Below, in pieces: positions 1 to 8,481 of a stretch of 64,000 bases of DNA. Numbering within the stretch: position 1 is the stretch's first letter; each line of letters starts with the position of its first letter. The stretch comes from Streptomyces netropsis (GTDB lineage: Bacteria > Actinomycetota > Actinomycetes > Streptomycetales > Streptomycetaceae): NCBI RefSeq assembly GCF_014203545.1, contig NZ_JACHJG010000013.1, forward strand, positions 124,001-188,000, read 5' to 3'. Position numbers and translations under genes: made by a program. Under the pieces are notes generated by a model that had not been told where the DNA came from, ran no database searches, and worked only from the letters and a program-made list of their open reading frames with translations.

Positions 1-32
1 GCCCGGGGTACGCCGGACCGGATGGTGCGCAT
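1..32 (-). CDS. Possible start of a riboswitch-controlled gene (11 codons visible)
   Basis: An ATG at complement(30-32) opens a frame without a stop to the window edge (MRTIRSGVPRA...). It lies about 40 nt downstream of the cobalamin riboswitch, with a purine-rich GAGGAAGG 11 nt upstream. A cobalt/cobalamin uptake or biosynthesis gene is expected there because of the riboswitch, but eleven codons do not allow a family call. The true start could lie further left. Confidence 0.3.
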   Translation of the reverse strand, partial: MRTIRSGVPR

Positions 33-69
33 GCGGCGGCTGGCCTTCCTCGGGGTCCGCGCCCCGGGC

Positions 70-195
70 GGTTGGAGGACGGCGGGAGTTCCTGACTCGC
101 CCGGCATCGCTGCCGGGCTCACAGTGGCGGGACCGTGCCGGAGTCTCACCGGCTTCCTCCCCTGACGCCGTCGCTGGCGTTGGCGGACCAGAGGA
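70..195 (-). promoter_or_regulatory. Cobalamin (B12) riboswitch, reading leftwards
   Basis: Read on the minus strand, the segment shows the adenosylcobalamin aptamer core: GGGGAGGAAGCCGGTGAGAC, then GTCCCGCCACTGTGA (the B12 box, complement of about 118-134), then a CCCGGC...GCCGGG hairpin and GAGTCAGGAACTCCCGCC. These elements follow the order known for cobalamin riboswitches. The switch therefore controls a gene to the left of position 32, mostly outside the window, and not cobG, which diverges from it. Cobalamin is expected to lower expression of that gene. The exact 5' and 3' limits are approximate. Confidence 0.9.
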
Positions 196-290
196 CGAAT
201 AAGAGATTCTGGCCACCGCTGAGCATAGTAAGCGCTGGCCGTCCCGCACAGGACGGTGCACCCGGTGTGATCGTCGGTATGCTCGCCGCC

Positions 291-1661
291 ATGCCCGTCA
301 CCCCCACATCCCCCCCGGAGCGGGATAAACCGGCCGCCGGCGGACGGACCGTCCGCGCGGGCGGCGACGCGTGCCCCGGAGCGCTGCGGCTGCACGCCGC
401 GGACGACGGTTCGCTGGCGCGCGTCCGGTTGCCCGCCGGGTTGTTGACGGCCCGTCAGGCGACGGCGTTGGCGCTGGTCGCCGAGGAGCTGGGCGACGGG
501 AATCTCGACATCACCTCGCGCGGCAACGTCCAGCTGCGCGGGCTGGCCGACGGCTGCGGCGGCGAGCTGGCCGGCCGGTTGCGGGCGGCGGGGCTGCTGC
601 CGTCGGACCGGCACGACCGGGTGCGCAACGTGGCGGCCTCGCCGCTGTGCGGCCTGGACGGGGCGTCGGGGCCGCCCCGCACCGGGGCAACCGATGTGCA
701 GGACTGGGCGCGCGCCCTGGACGCACTCCTCTGCACCCCCGCGGCCGACCCTTCCGACGGCCTGGATTTGTCAGGTTTGTCGGGCCGTTTTCTCTTCGGC
801 CTCGACGACGGCCGCGGCGACATCGTGGCCCTCGGCCCCGATGTGACATTGATCGCAAGCGGCGAGGGGCAGGCCACCCTGTGCTTCGCCGCCACCGGAC
901 CCGGTCTGCGGATCGCCGCCTCCGACGCGCCGCGCGCGGCCGTGCTGGCCGCGCGCGAGTTCCTCGCGGCGCCGGCTCGGAGCGGCGCCAAGGCCTGGCG
1001 CGTCCGGGACCTGGCCCCCGAACACCGCCCGCGCGTCGACGCGTTGGCGGACCGGCTCACGGCCGCGGGCATCGCTGCCGCACTGCTCCCCGACCCCCGT
1101 CTGCCGCACGGGCCCCCGGCCCCGCCGGGCCTGGTCACCGGCCGGGACGGGCGGTGCGCCCTGTCGGTGACCGCGCCGCTCGGGCGGCTGACCGCCGCCC
1201 AGTGGCGGCTCATGACTACCGTGGCCGCCCGGGACGGGGCGGGCGAGCTGCGTGTGACACCCTGGCGCGGCATCGTCGTCCCCGGCCTCCCGGCCGGTAC
1301 GGCCCGCACCCGGCTGACGGCGCTCGCGGACGCCGGGCTCGTCACCTCCACCACGTCCCCCTGGCACCGGGCGGGCGCGTGCGCGGGCCGGCCGGGCTGC
1401 GCCAAGTCTCTCGCGGACGTACGGGCGGACGCGGCGGCCTGCCTCACGGGGCTGCCCCCGGCGGGGCTCCCGGTGTACTGGTCCGGCTGCGAGCGGCGGT
1501 GCGGCCACCCGGGCGGGAGCTGGGTCGACGTGCTCGCGACCGGTGACGGCTACCGGATCGCGGTACGGGACGGGGAGACGGAAACGGAAACGGTCACCGC
1601 ACGAGCCACAGCGAGGGGACTGGCCGACGCGGTCGCGGCGGCACGTACCTCCGCAGACTGA
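291..1661 (+). CDS. cobG: Precorrin-3B synthase CobG (siroheme/4Fe-4S reductase family)
   Basis: 456 aa. In the aerobic cobalamin pathway CobG converts precorrin-3A to precorrin-3B with O2, using a 4Fe-4S cluster. The protein has the nitrite/sulfite reductase ferredoxin-like half domain near the N-terminus (RLPAGLLTARQATALALVAE, then DITSRGNVQLRGL, about residues 40-90). Four cysteines lie at about 364, 370, 400 and 404 in the C-x5-C...C-x3-C order that ligates the cluster in this family. I chose ATG 291; an in-frame ATG at 279 and a GTG at 267 are alternatives, and none has a strong ribosome site. cobH follows after 43 nt, so cobG is probably the first gene of a cobG-cobH-cobIJ operon. Confidence 0.9.
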   Translation: MPVTPTSPPERDKPAAGGRTVRAGGDACPGALRLHAADDGSLARVRLPAGLLTARQATALALVAEELGDGNLDITSRGNVQLRGLADGCGGELAGRLRAAGLLPSDRHDRVRNVAASPLCGLDGASGPPRTGATDVQDWARALDALLCTPAADPSDGLDLSGLSGRFLFGLDDGRGDIVALGPDVTLIASGEGQATLCFAATGPGLRIAASDAPRAAVLAAREFLAAPARSGAKAWRVRDLAPEHRPRVDALADRLTAAGIAAALLPDPRLPHGPPAPPGLVTGRDGRCALSVTAPLGRLTAAQWRLMTTVAARDGAGELRVTPWRGIVVPGLPAGTARTRLTALADAGLVTSTTSPWHRAGACAGRPGCAKSLADVRADAAACLTGLPPAGLPVYWSGCERRCGHPGGSWVDVLATGDGYRIAVRDGETETETVTARATARGLADAVAAARTSAD

Positions 1662-1704
1662 CCCTGCACGACACCACCAGGCGCAACCCAGCAAGCGAGG
1701 CACA

Positions 1705-2349
1705 GTGTTCGAGTACGAGAAGGACGGCGCGTCCATCTACCGCCAGTCCTTTGCCACCATCAGGGCCGAGGCCGACCTCGGCGGACTGCCGCCGGACGTC
1801 AGCCAGGTCGCGGTGCGCATGATCCACGCCTGCGGGATGGTCGATCTCGTACGGGACCTCGCGTACTCCCCCCAGGTGGTGGCGCGGGCCCGCGCGGCGC
1901 TGCGCGCCGGGGCGCCGATCCTGTGCGACGCGAACATGGTCGCCAGCGGCGTGACCCGCAAGCGGCTGCCCGCGGACAACGAGGTGCTGTGCACCCTCGC
2001 CGACCCGTCGGTGCCGGAGCTGGCACGGCGGATGGGCACGACCCGCAGCGCGGCGGCGCTGGAGCTGTGGCGCGAGAAGCTCGACGGCGCGGTCGTCGCG
2101 GTCGGCAACGCGCCGACGGCACTGTTCCGTCTGCTGGAGATGCTCGAAGAAGGAGGGGCGGGCGGGGCGGACGGGCCGCGCCCGGCCGCGGTCATCGGCA
2201 TACCGGTGGGCTTCATCGGTGCCGCCGAGTCCAAGGACGCCCTGGCCGACAGCCCGCTGGGGCTCGATTATCTGGTGGTGCGGGGCCGTCGCGGCGGCAG
2301 CGCCATGGCAGCGGCGGCGATCAACGCGATAGCGAGCGAGGAAGAGTGA
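1705..2349 (+). CDS. cobH: Precorrin-8X methylmutase CobH
   Basis: 214 aa, the normal length for CobH/CbiC. The enzyme moves the methyl group from C-11 to C-12 of precorrin-8X to give hydrogenobyrinate. Family features are visible: YEKDGASIYRQSF at the N-terminus with ATIRAEADL, VAVRMIHACGMVDL (about residues 34-47, including the catalytic His), and GAPILCDANMVASGVT (about 65-80). GTG 1705 is chosen because it follows a GCGAGG purine stretch and gives the usual N-terminus; the upstream open frame has no homology-like sequence. The stop overlaps the cobIJ start (GTGA), so translation is probably coupled. Confidence 0.93.
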   Translation: MFEYEKDGASIYRQSFATIRAEADLGGLPPDVSQVAVRMIHACGMVDLVRDLAYSPQVVARARAALRAGAPILCDANMVASGVTRKRLPADNEVLCTLADPSVPELARRMGTTRSAAALELWREKLDGAVVAVGNAPTALFRLLEMLEEGGAGGADGPRPAAVIGIPVGFIGAAESKDALADSPLGLDYLVVRGRRGGSAMAAAAINAIASEEE

Positions 2350-3857
2350 ACGAGCAGCCTTCGACGACGGGCCGACTGTACGGAGTGGGGCTCGGTCCCG
2401 GCGACCCGTCGCTGATGACCGTGCGGGCCGTCGAGGTCATCACCGCGGCCGACGTCGTCGCGTACCACAGCGCCCGGCACGGCCGCAGCATCGCGCGCAC
2501 CATCGCCGCACGCCATCTGCGCCCCGACCACATCGAGGAGCAGCTGGTCTACCCCGTCACCACGGAGACCACCGACCACCCCGGGGGCTACCGGGGCGCG
2601 ATGGAGGAGTTCTACGAGGAGGCCGCGGCGCGGCTGGCCGTCCACCTGGACGCCGGGCGCACGGTCGCGGTGCTCGCGGAGGGCGACCCGCTCTTCTACA
2701 GCTCGTACATGCACATGCACAAGCGGCTCGCGGACCGCTACCCCACGGAGGTGATCCCCGGGGTCACGTCCGTCAGCGCGGCGGCGGCCCGGCTGGGTGA
2801 GCCGCTGGTGGAGGGCGAGGAAGTCCTGACGATCCTGCCGGGCACCCTGCCCGAGGAGGAGCTGACGGCCCGCCTGGCCTCGACCGACTCGGCCGTCGTG
2901 ATGAAGCTCGGCCGGACGTTCCCCGCCGTGCGGGGCGCGCTGGAGCGCGCGGGGCGGCTCGCGGACGCGCGGTACGTCGAGCGCGCCACGATGCCCGGGG
3001 AGCGTACGGGCCTGCTGGCGGAGGTGGACCCCGAGTCGGTGCCGTACTTCTCGGTGGCGGTGCTGCCGAGCCGCATCGACGCGGCTCCGGCCGCCTCGGG
3101 CCGGGGCGAGGTCGTGGTCGTCGGGCTCGGCCCGGCCGGCCCGCTGTGGCTGACGCCGGAGGCGCGCGGCGAGCTGGCGGCGGCCGAGGACGTCGTCGGC
3201 TACAGCACGTACGTGGACCGGGTGCCCGTCCGGCCGGGCCAGCGGCGGCACCCGTCCGACAACAAGGTGGAGTCCGAGCGCGCCGAGTTCGCGCTCGACC
3301 TCGCCCGGCAGGGGCGGCGGGTCGCCGTCGTCTCCTCCGGCGACCCGGGTGTCTTCGCGATGGCGACGGCCGTACTGGAGGTCGCCTCCGAGGACCCGTA
3401 CCGCGAGGTGCCCGTCCGGGTGCTGCCCGGCATGACGGCGGCCCACGCCGCCGCCTCCCGGGCGGGCGCGCCACTCGGCCACGACTACGCGGTCGTGTCG
3501 CTGTCCGACCGGCTCAAGCCGTGGGAGGTCATCGCGGAGCGACTGCGGTCCGCCGCGGCGGCGGACCTGGTCCTCGCCCTGTACAACCCCGGCTCCCGCA
3601 GCCGCGTCTGGCAGGTCGGCAAGGCCCGCGACCTCCTCCTGGAACACCGCCCGGCGGACACCCCGGTCGTCCTGGGCCGGGACGTGGGCGGCCCGGAGGA
3701 GAGCGTACGGATCGTCCGGCTCGGCGAACTGGATCCGGAGCAGGTCGACATGCGCACGATCCTCATCGTGGGCTCCACGCAGACCCGCGCGGTACGGCGT
3801 GGTTCCGGCGACGGCGAGGAGATCGTCTGGACGCCTCGGCGGTATCCGGAGCGGTAA
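2346..3857 (+). CDS. cobIJ: CobI-CobJ fusion: precorrin-2 C20- / precorrin-3B C17-methyltransferase
   Basis: 503 aa, two tandem SAM-dependent tetrapyrrole methylase domains. Residues about 8-240 are CobI (GVGLGPGDPSLMTVRAVEVI, AEGDPLFYSSYMHM, VIPGVTSVSAAAARLG), which methylates precorrin-2 at C-20. Residues about 253-495 are CobJ (VVVGLGPAGPLWLTPEA, VVGYSTYVDRV, SSGDPGVFAMA, LPGMTAAHAAASRAGAPLGHD), which methylates and contracts the ring at C-17. Such fusions are common in actinobacteria. The GTG start overlaps the cobH stop by 4 nt. A strong hairpin directly after the stop ends the operon. Confidence 0.94.
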   Translation: MNEQPSTTGRLYGVGLGPGDPSLMTVRAVEVITAADVVAYHSARHGRSIARTIAARHLRPDHIEEQLVYPVTTETTDHPGGYRGAMEEFYEEAAARLAVHLDAGRTVAVLAEGDPLFYSSYMHMHKRLADRYPTEVIPGVTSVSAAAARLGEPLVEGEEVLTILPGTLPEEELTARLASTDSAVVMKLGRTFPAVRGALERAGRLADARYVERATMPGERTGLLAEVDPESVPYFSVAVLPSRIDAAPAASGRGEVVVVGLGPAGPLWLTPEARGELAAAEDVVGYSTYVDRVPVRPGQRRHPSDNKVESERAEFALDLARQGRRVAVVSSGDPGVFAMATAVLEVASEDPYREVPVRVLPGMTAAHAAASRAGAPLGHDYAVVSLSDRLKPWEVIAERLRSAAAADLVLALYNPGSRSRVWQVGKARDLLLEHRPADTPVVLGRDVGGPEESVRIVRLGELDPEQVDMRTILIVGSTQTRAVRRGSGDGEEIVWTPRRYPER

Positions 3858-3860
3858 CGC

Positions 3861-3907
3861 CACGGTGCCCTCCGGGCCGGGGACCACCCGGCCCGGAGGG
3901 CACCGTG
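3861..3907 (+). terminator. Strong hairpin terminator after cobIJ
   Basis: A perfect 19-bp inverted repeat (left arm 3861-3879, right arm 3889-3907, 9-nt loop) starts 3 nt after the cobIJ stop codon. It has no T-run, as is usual for Streptomyces terminators. Confidence 0.85.
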
Positions 3908-4256
3908 TCCGTTCGCTCGCGGAACACCCCGCCCCGGCGGGGGCCGGGGCCTCACGGAACGGCTCCGTGCCGCCCGTACGCCGGGACAGGGTCCTGAACG
4001 GAACGGCCCCAGAAGCCTGTTCGGATGAGGCGGGGAGGACTAGCCTGTAGGGTGCCGCCCCGGTCCCCGGCAGCATCGAGCACCGACCGCGCCCCGGGGC
4101 GCACGGCTTGCGCATCGACGCGGCGGCCTTCCCCGCACGACCGGGACCGCTCCCGCGCCCACCGTCACCACACCCCGGCCCGGCCCGGTGCGCCCATCGC
4201 GGGCAGCGTTCCGCTGCCCGCCCGCGTCGCACGCATCCGATGGCAGGCGGTACTTC
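3908..4256. other. Intergenic stretch between the cob operon and a small-protein cluster
   Basis: About 350 nt without a convincing gene. Open frames here (for example 4025-4372 +, 4040-4453 -) have no ribosome site and read as arginine/proline-rich GC noise. The only clear structure is the hairpin at its left edge. A promoter for the gene at 4257 probably lies here, but no hexamers stand out. Confidence 0.4.
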
Positions 4257-4598
4257 ATGTACGCGCTGATCCTCCCCGCTCTGACCCCCTTCGTCCTGCT
4301 CGCCGGCGTCATGGGCCTGTCCTGGTGGGAGGACCACATCCTGCCGCCGGCCGACCCGGTGAAACCCGATGAACAGCGCCACAGCCCCGTCACCGTCCCC
4401 ATCAGCCCCGGGCGGGGGGCCGGAACGCATCGCTCTTGCCAGTTCGTTGACAAGGGATGCCGCCGGGCGTTGACTGACCATTACGGCGTAGGGCTACGAC
4501 GCTCCGGCATTCTCCGGACGGCGCCCCCCGTCCGGCTTCGCCCGGCCCCCGCGGAACCCAGGGAATCCTCCCTGTGCCCATTGGAGTTCCGGCCGTGA
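4257..4598 (+). CDS. Small membrane-anchored protein, function unknown
   Basis: 113 aa from ATG 4257. Residues 1-20 form one hydrophobic segment (MYALILPALTPFVLLAGVMG), followed by SWWEDHILPPADPVK and a polar, low-complexity tail rich in Arg and Pro. I do not recognise a family. The stop codon overlaps the next start by 4 nt (GTGA at 4595-4598), which argues that both small frames are translated as a coupled pair. The C-terminal half after about residue 50 looks non-conserved, so a shifted or shorter real end is possible. No good ribosome site precedes the ATG. Confidence 0.45.
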   Translation: MYALILPALTPFVLLAGVMGLSWWEDHILPPADPVKPDEQRHSPVTVPISPGRGAGTHRSCQFVDKGCRRALTDHYGVGLRRSGILRTAPPVRLRPAPAEPRESSLCPLEFRP

Positions 4599-4771
4599 TC
4601 TTCTGGACTGTTCTCCTCCTGCTGGCCCTGCTTCTCTTCGGGTTCGGCTTCACCATGCACCTGCTGTGGTTCGCCGCGGCTCTCGTGCTGATCGTCTGGA
4701 TCGTCGGCTTCGGCCGCCGCACCCGCAGTCGTGGCGGATTCCGCTACGGCCACAGCCACGGCCGCCGGTAA
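4595..4771 (+). CDS. Small hydrophobic membrane protein (58 aa)
   Basis: 58 aa from GTG 4595, chosen because GGAG lies 8 nt upstream; a GTG at 4574 would add seven residues. Two hydrophobic helices fill residues 2-40 (IFWTVLLLLALLLFGFGF and LLWFAAALVLIVWIVGF), and the tail is Arg/Gly/His-rich. Short 'hydrophobic proteins' of this design are frequent in streptomycetes, but their role is unknown to me. It overlaps the preceding frame by 4 nt and is followed 71 nt later by another single-helix protein. Confidence 0.7.
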   Translation: MIFWTVLLLLALLLFGFGFTMHLLWFAAALVLIVWIVGFGRRTRSRGGFRYGHSHGRR

Positions 4772-4842
4772 GCGGCCTCAGCTTTCGGCCCACCCGCGAA
4801 CAGTCGGATCGGCTTACGAGCCGGGAAGCAGCGAGGGACGCC

Positions 4843-5472
4843 ATGTCCGCAGTCGTGATCATCGCCTCGATCGTCGTGGCCGTCATGGCCGTGGCCGCCG
4901 CCCTCTTCATCGGACGCGGCCGGGCACGTGGCGGCCACGGCCTGAAGAGGCGCTTCGGCCTCGAGTACGACCGTGCCGTCGCCCGTCACGACGGCAACAC
5001 CGAGGCCGCCGAGCGGGAACTCGGCGAGCGCCTACAACGGCACGGTTCCCTCAAGGAGCAGCCGATGCCGCCCGAGACCCGCGAGCGGTACCTGGTCCTG
5101 TGGGCCCGGATCCAGGAGCGGTTCGTCGACGCCCCGCGGGAGGCTGCCGCCGAGGCCGACGCGCTGTTGGCGCGGCTGGCCGAGGACCGGGGCTTCCCCG
5201 GCGGTGAGCGGTTCGAGGAACAGCTGGCCGCGCTCTCCGTCCACCACGCCGGGCAGGTCCACGGCTACCGCAGGGTGCACATGGCCGTGCGCGGCAAGGC
5301 CGGCACGGAAGAAACGCGGGAGGCCCTGGTCGAAGCCCGGGACCTGTTCGACGAACTGGTCGCACGACGGCCGGACAACTCGGAGCGACGCCGCCCGCAC
5401 TCCCCCGACCAGTCCACCGGCGACCGCAGCCATGCGCCGAGGGCGCTTGGCCGGCGTCACGCGAAGGGATAG
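4843..5472 (+). CDS. Membrane-anchored hypothetical protein with FVDxPR motif
   Basis: 209 aa. One transmembrane helix at residues 3-23 (AVVIIASIVVAVMAVAAALF) and then a charged, helical cytoplasmic or extracytoplasmic part. Residues about 85-110 contain RIQERFVDAPREAAAEADAL, a motif that recurs in the next gene (STFVDSPRRAVEEAEGVF), so the two proteins share a related helical module. I do not recognise a characterised family. The start is ATG 4843 after GCGAGGGACG. The next gene begins 9 nt after the stop, so the two are probably co-transcribed; a stress-related role is only a guess. Confidence 0.7.
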   Translation: MSAVVIIASIVVAVMAVAAALFIGRGRARGGHGLKRRFGLEYDRAVARHDGNTEAAERELGERLQRHGSLKEQPMPPETRERYLVLWARIQERFVDAPREAAAEADALLARLAEDRGFPGGERFEEQLAALSVHHAGQVHGYRRVHMAVRGKAGTEETREALVEARDLFDELVARRPDNSERRRPHSPDQSTGDRSHAPRALGRRHAKG

Positions 5473-5481
5473 TGGCACCTG

Positions 5482-5898
5482 ATGCTGTACGACCAAGCAC
5501 GCGCGCAACAACCCCCGGACAAGAACCGGCCCCCCGCCGAGCCGCGCACCCCGCACACACCTCCCCCTGTGCCGACCCGGAACCCCCTGGAACCGGCCAT
5601 GGGCGCCGACGAACCCGGCCGCGCCCCGGCGCCGCTGTTCCCGCAGGACGCCCGGGACGAACTGGCCACGCGTCTCCAGCGGGCCGTCAGCACCTTCGTC
5701 GACAGCCCGCGCCGGGCGGTCGAGGAAGCCGAGGGCGTCTTCCGAGAAACCGTCACCCACCTCACGGACACCCTCGCGGAACGAGAGCGCATGCTCCGCG
5801 CGAGCTGGAAGGACCCGGGCACCGAAGCGGAGACGGAGGAGCTACGGCTCGCGCTGCGCCAGTACCGGGAGAGCGCGGAGCGGCTGCTGCGCATGTGA
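5482..5898 (+). CDS. Hypothetical helical protein sharing the FVDxPR module
   Basis: 138 aa, soluble. A proline-rich N-terminus (residues 1-50, many PP and PxP steps) is followed by a charged helical region with FVDSPRRAVEEAEGVFRETV (about residues 72-91) and a C-terminal helix ending RQYRESAERLLRM. The FVDxPR segment matches one in the preceding gene, 9 nt upstream, so both probably derive from one helical domain. No enzyme motif is visible. Confidence 0.65.
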   Translation: MLYDQARAQQPPDKNRPPAEPRTPHTPPPVPTRNPLEPAMGADEPGRAPAPLFPQDARDELATRLQRAVSTFVDSPRRAVEEAEGVFRETVTHLTDTLAERERMLRASWKDPGTEAETEELRLALRQYRESAERLLRM

Positions 5899-6086
5899 GC
5901 CGTCGCCGACCGTGGCCGACCCAACGCTGCGGCACCGGGTCGCCGCAGCAGGAAGCGCCCGGCCGCCACGGGGACGAGGATCGGCGACCCGCCGGTCGTC
6001 CTCGCGGGGCTTCACCCACCACAGCCGTACGGTCTCGGGCTCACCCGCACGAGGCCGTACGCCGCAAGGTCGCACCCTCGCTGCGA

Positions 6087-6118
6087 CGGTCGTACCCGGC
6101 TGTCGGTCGTACCCGGCT
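6087..6118. repeat. Two direct copies of a 15-bp sequence
   Basis: CGGTCGTACCCGGCT occurs at 6087-6101 and again at 6104-6118, separated by 2 nt, just after the stop of the minus-strand gene at 6117. No function is evident. Confidence 0.5.
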
Positions 6119-6314
6119 ATGGGGACTGCTCGCGGGAGTCCTTCTTCACCGAGGCCTCGGACGCCCTGTCCTCGGCGTCCTCCTTGGCCTGCTTCACTCT
6201 GCCTCGCGCCACATGCTCCGCATGCTTCGTGCGGGCTCTCTCGCCGGGGGCGGGATGTTTGGCCTCGTCGGCCAGATGGCGTTCCTTGTCCTGGGACTGA
6301 TCGGCGTTTCCCAT
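6117..6314 (-). CDS. Small hydrophilic protein (65 aa), possible stress protein
   Basis: 65 aa, very charged (MGNADQSQDKERHLADEAKH... ending VKKDSREQSP), with no membrane segment and no cysteine. The composition resembles small CsbD-like or other general-stress proteins, but the CsbD motif itself is not clear, so I leave it unnamed. ATG 6314 is chosen because GGAG lies 8 nt upstream on the minus strand; a longer frame to 6386 has no ribosome site. It is convergent with the gene at 5482-5898 and lies 91 nt downstream of cobK on the same strand. Confidence 0.65.
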   Translation of the reverse strand: MGNADQSQDKERHLADEAKHPAPGERARTKHAEHVARGRVKQAKEDAEDRASEASVKKDSREQSP

Positions 6315-6405
6315 GATCGCTTCTCCCACGGAGGCTCGGTCTGGGGGATCACCCCTCACCATGCCACCAGCGGCCGGGCACCGCACATCGTCGTGTCCCG
6401 GGCCC

Positions 6406-7158
6406 TCACGTCAGTGATGCGCGCAGCCAGCGCACCGCTTCCGCCGGATCCGCCGCGACAGGCACCCCCTCCGGGGCCGGCGGGCGGCGGACGACCACCA
6501 CCGGGATGCCCGCCTCGCGCGCGGCGACGAGCTTCGCAGCCGTCGCCGCCGCGCCGCTGTCCTTCGTGACCAGGACGTCGATGCCGTAGCGGCGCAACAG
6601 GTCCGCCTCGCCCTCCACCGTGAACGGGCCCCGGTCCAGCAGCACCTCCGTGCGCGCCGGCATCGGTGGTTCCGGGGCGTCCACGGAGCGGACGAGGAAC
6701 CACATATCCTCCAGGTGGGCAAAGGCCGCGAGGCCCATCCTCCCCGTGGTCAGGAAGGCCCGCCCGCCGAGGGCGGGCAGGGCGTCCGCCGCCTCGGTCA
6801 GCGAGCCGACCGGGTGCCAGTCGTCGTCCGGCTCCGCGACCCAGCCGGGGCGGCGGAGGGCCAGCAGGGGAACATGGACGTCTGCGGCAGCCCGTGCCGC
6901 GTTGAAACTGATCGTGCCGGCGAAAGGATGGGTGGCGTCGATGAGCGCGTCCACCTGCTGCTCGCGCAGCCACCGGGCCAGGCCCTCGGGTCCCCCGAAG
7001 CCCCCGATCCGCACCTGCCCCGCGGGCAGTCGCGGTGCGGCGACGCGCCCCGCCAGCGAGCTGGTGACGCGCAGGGCGGGGTCGGCCGCCAGCTCGGCCG
7101 CGAGCCGTCGCGCCTCGGTGGTGCCGCCGAGGATCAGGACGTGGCGTGGCCTGTGCAC
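6406..7158 (-). CDS. cobK: Precorrin-6A reductase CobK
   Basis: 250 aa, the usual length. CobK reduces the macrocycle of precorrin-6A with NADPH. Family hallmarks: HVLILGGTTEARRLAAEL at the N-terminus (residues 6-23), VDALIDATHPFAGTIS (about 69-84), LTTGRMGL (about 139-146) and VLVTKDSGAAATAAKL (about 195-210). It starts at GTG 7158 and is divergent from cbiD, whose start lies 113 nt away. The spacer contains GC-rich dyads that could hold both promoters. The gene is alone on its strand except for the small gene at 6117. Confidence 0.93.
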   Translation of the reverse strand: MHRPRHVLILGGTTEARRLAAELAADPALRVTSSLAGRVAAPRLPAGQVRIGGFGGPEGLARWLREQQVDALIDATHPFAGTISFNAARAAADVHVPLLALRRPGWVAEPDDDWHPVGSLTEAADALPALGGRAFLTTGRMGLAAFAHLEDMWFLVRSVDAPEPPMPARTEVLLDRGPFTVEGEADLLRRYGIDVLVTKDSGAAATAAKLVAAREAGIPVVVVRRPPAPEGVPVAADPAEAVRWLRASLT

Positions 7159-7271
7159 CGCCGGCCTCCCGGGTCGGGCCCGCGGGCGCGGGCCTGTGGG
7201 CCGGGCGCACGGCCCGGCCGGTGCCGCGGCGGCACCGAGTGGTCAGGTTAGCCGGACCGGCGGAGCCCCCC

Positions 7272-8423
7272 GTGACTGACGTCAAGGCCGAACCGACCGC
7301 GAGCGGGCGCGGTGCGCAGCTCGCGCACACCGGGCTCCGGCACGGCTGGACCACCGGCGCCTGCGCGACGGCGGCGACGACCGCCGCGTACACCGCGCTG
7401 CTCACCGGCGACTTCCCCGACCCCGTGACGATCACCCTGCCCAAGGGGCAGACGCCCGCCTTCGCCCTCGCCGCCGAGGAGCTGCGCGACGAGGGCCGGA
7501 CGGCCATGGCGGCGATCGTCAAGGATGCGGGCGACGATCCGGACGTCACGCACGGGGCGTTGATCCGGGTCACGGTCCGGGTGCTGCCGCCCGGCTCCGG
7601 GGTCGTCTTCCGGGCGGGTCCCGGGGTGGGCACGGTCACCCGGCCGGGGCTGCCGCTGGCCGTCGGCGAGCCGGCGGTCAACCCCGTCCCCCGGCAGATG
7701 ATGCGCGACCACGTGGCCGAGGTCGCCGCCCGGCACGGGGGTGCCGGGGACGTCGAGATCGAGGTGTCGGTCGATCACGGCGAGGAGATCGCCCGCTCCA
7801 CCTGGAACCCGCGCCTGGGCATCCTGGGCGGCATCTCCATCCTCGGCACCACGGGCATCGTCGTCCCCTACTCCTGCTCGGCGTGGATCGACAGCATCCG
7901 GCGCGGCGTGGACGTGGCCCGCGCGGCGGGGCGCACGCATGTGGCGGGCTGTACGGGCTCGACGTCGGAGAAGGTCGCGGTCGCCGTGCACGGGCTGCCC
8001 GAGGACGCCCTGCTGGACATGGGCGACTTCGCGGGGGCGGTCCTGAAGTACGTACGCCGTCACCCGGTCGACCGGCTCACCGTCGCGGGCGGCTTCGCGA
8101 AGCTCTCCAAGCTCGCCGCGGGCCACCTCGATCTGCACTCGGCCCGCTCGCAGGTGGACAAGGGCTTCCTCGCCGAGCTGGCCCGCCGGGGCGGCGCGGA
8201 CGCGGAGCTGGCCGCCGCGGTCGCCGCCGCCAACACCGGGCTGGAGGCCCTGACCCTGTGCGCGGCCCGCGGTGTCCCCCTCGGCGACCTCGTCGCCGCG
8301 ACCGCCCGTGACGAGGCGCTGGCGGTGCTGCGCGGGGCGCCCGTCGCGGTCGACGTCATCTGCATCGACCGCGCGGGCACGATCGTGGGCCGGGCGGAGT
8401 CGCGCGGTCCGGCCGGGCGCTGA
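7272..8423 (+). CDS. cbiD: Cobalt-precorrin-5B C1-methyltransferase CbiD
   Basis: 383 aa. CbiD methylates C-1 of the corrin ring in the anaerobic pathway. Diagnostic segments: LRHGWTTGACATAATTAAY near residue 21, STWNPRLGILGGISILGTTGIV (about 178-199), HVAGCTGSTSEK and FAKLSKLAAGHLDLHS. GTG 7272 is the start that gives the usual N-terminus. Its presence beside cobG, an aerobic-type enzyme, shows the mosaic corrin pathway seen in several actinobacteria, where CbiD takes the place of CobF. No enzyme was annotated from one motif alone. Confidence 0.92.
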   Translation: MTDVKAEPTASGRGAQLAHTGLRHGWTTGACATAATTAAYTALLTGDFPDPVTITLPKGQTPAFALAAEELRDEGRTAMAAIVKDAGDDPDVTHGALIRVTVRVLPPGSGVVFRAGPGVGTVTRPGLPLAVGEPAVNPVPRQMMRDHVAEVAARHGGAGDVEIEVSVDHGEEIARSTWNPRLGILGGISILGTTGIVVPYSCSAWIDSIRRGVDVARAAGRTHVAGCTGSTSEKVAVAVHGLPEDALLDMGDFAGAVLKYVRRHPVDRLTVAGGFAKLSKLAAGHLDLHSARSQVDKGFLAELARRGGADAELAAAVAAANTGLEALTLCAARGVPLGDLVAATARDEALAVLRGAPVAVDVICIDRAGTIVGRAESRGPAGR

Positions 8424-8481
8424 CCCCGGACCGCTCGCACGGTAGGGTCACGGCGAAGATCGTCAAGGGGGATTTCCGCAC

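Noticed and set aside
120..290. Riboswitch control of cobG
   Set aside because: The cobalamin aptamer is readable only on the minus strand, so it points away from cobG.
2268..4481. 737-codon frame opposite cobIJ
   Set aside because: Arg/Gly/Pro-rich shadow frame; it crosses the strong terminator after cobIJ.
5899..6116. Possible structured RNA after the 138-aa gene
   Set aside because: Only a short direct repeat and weak GC dyads are visible; nothing that matches a known RNA family.
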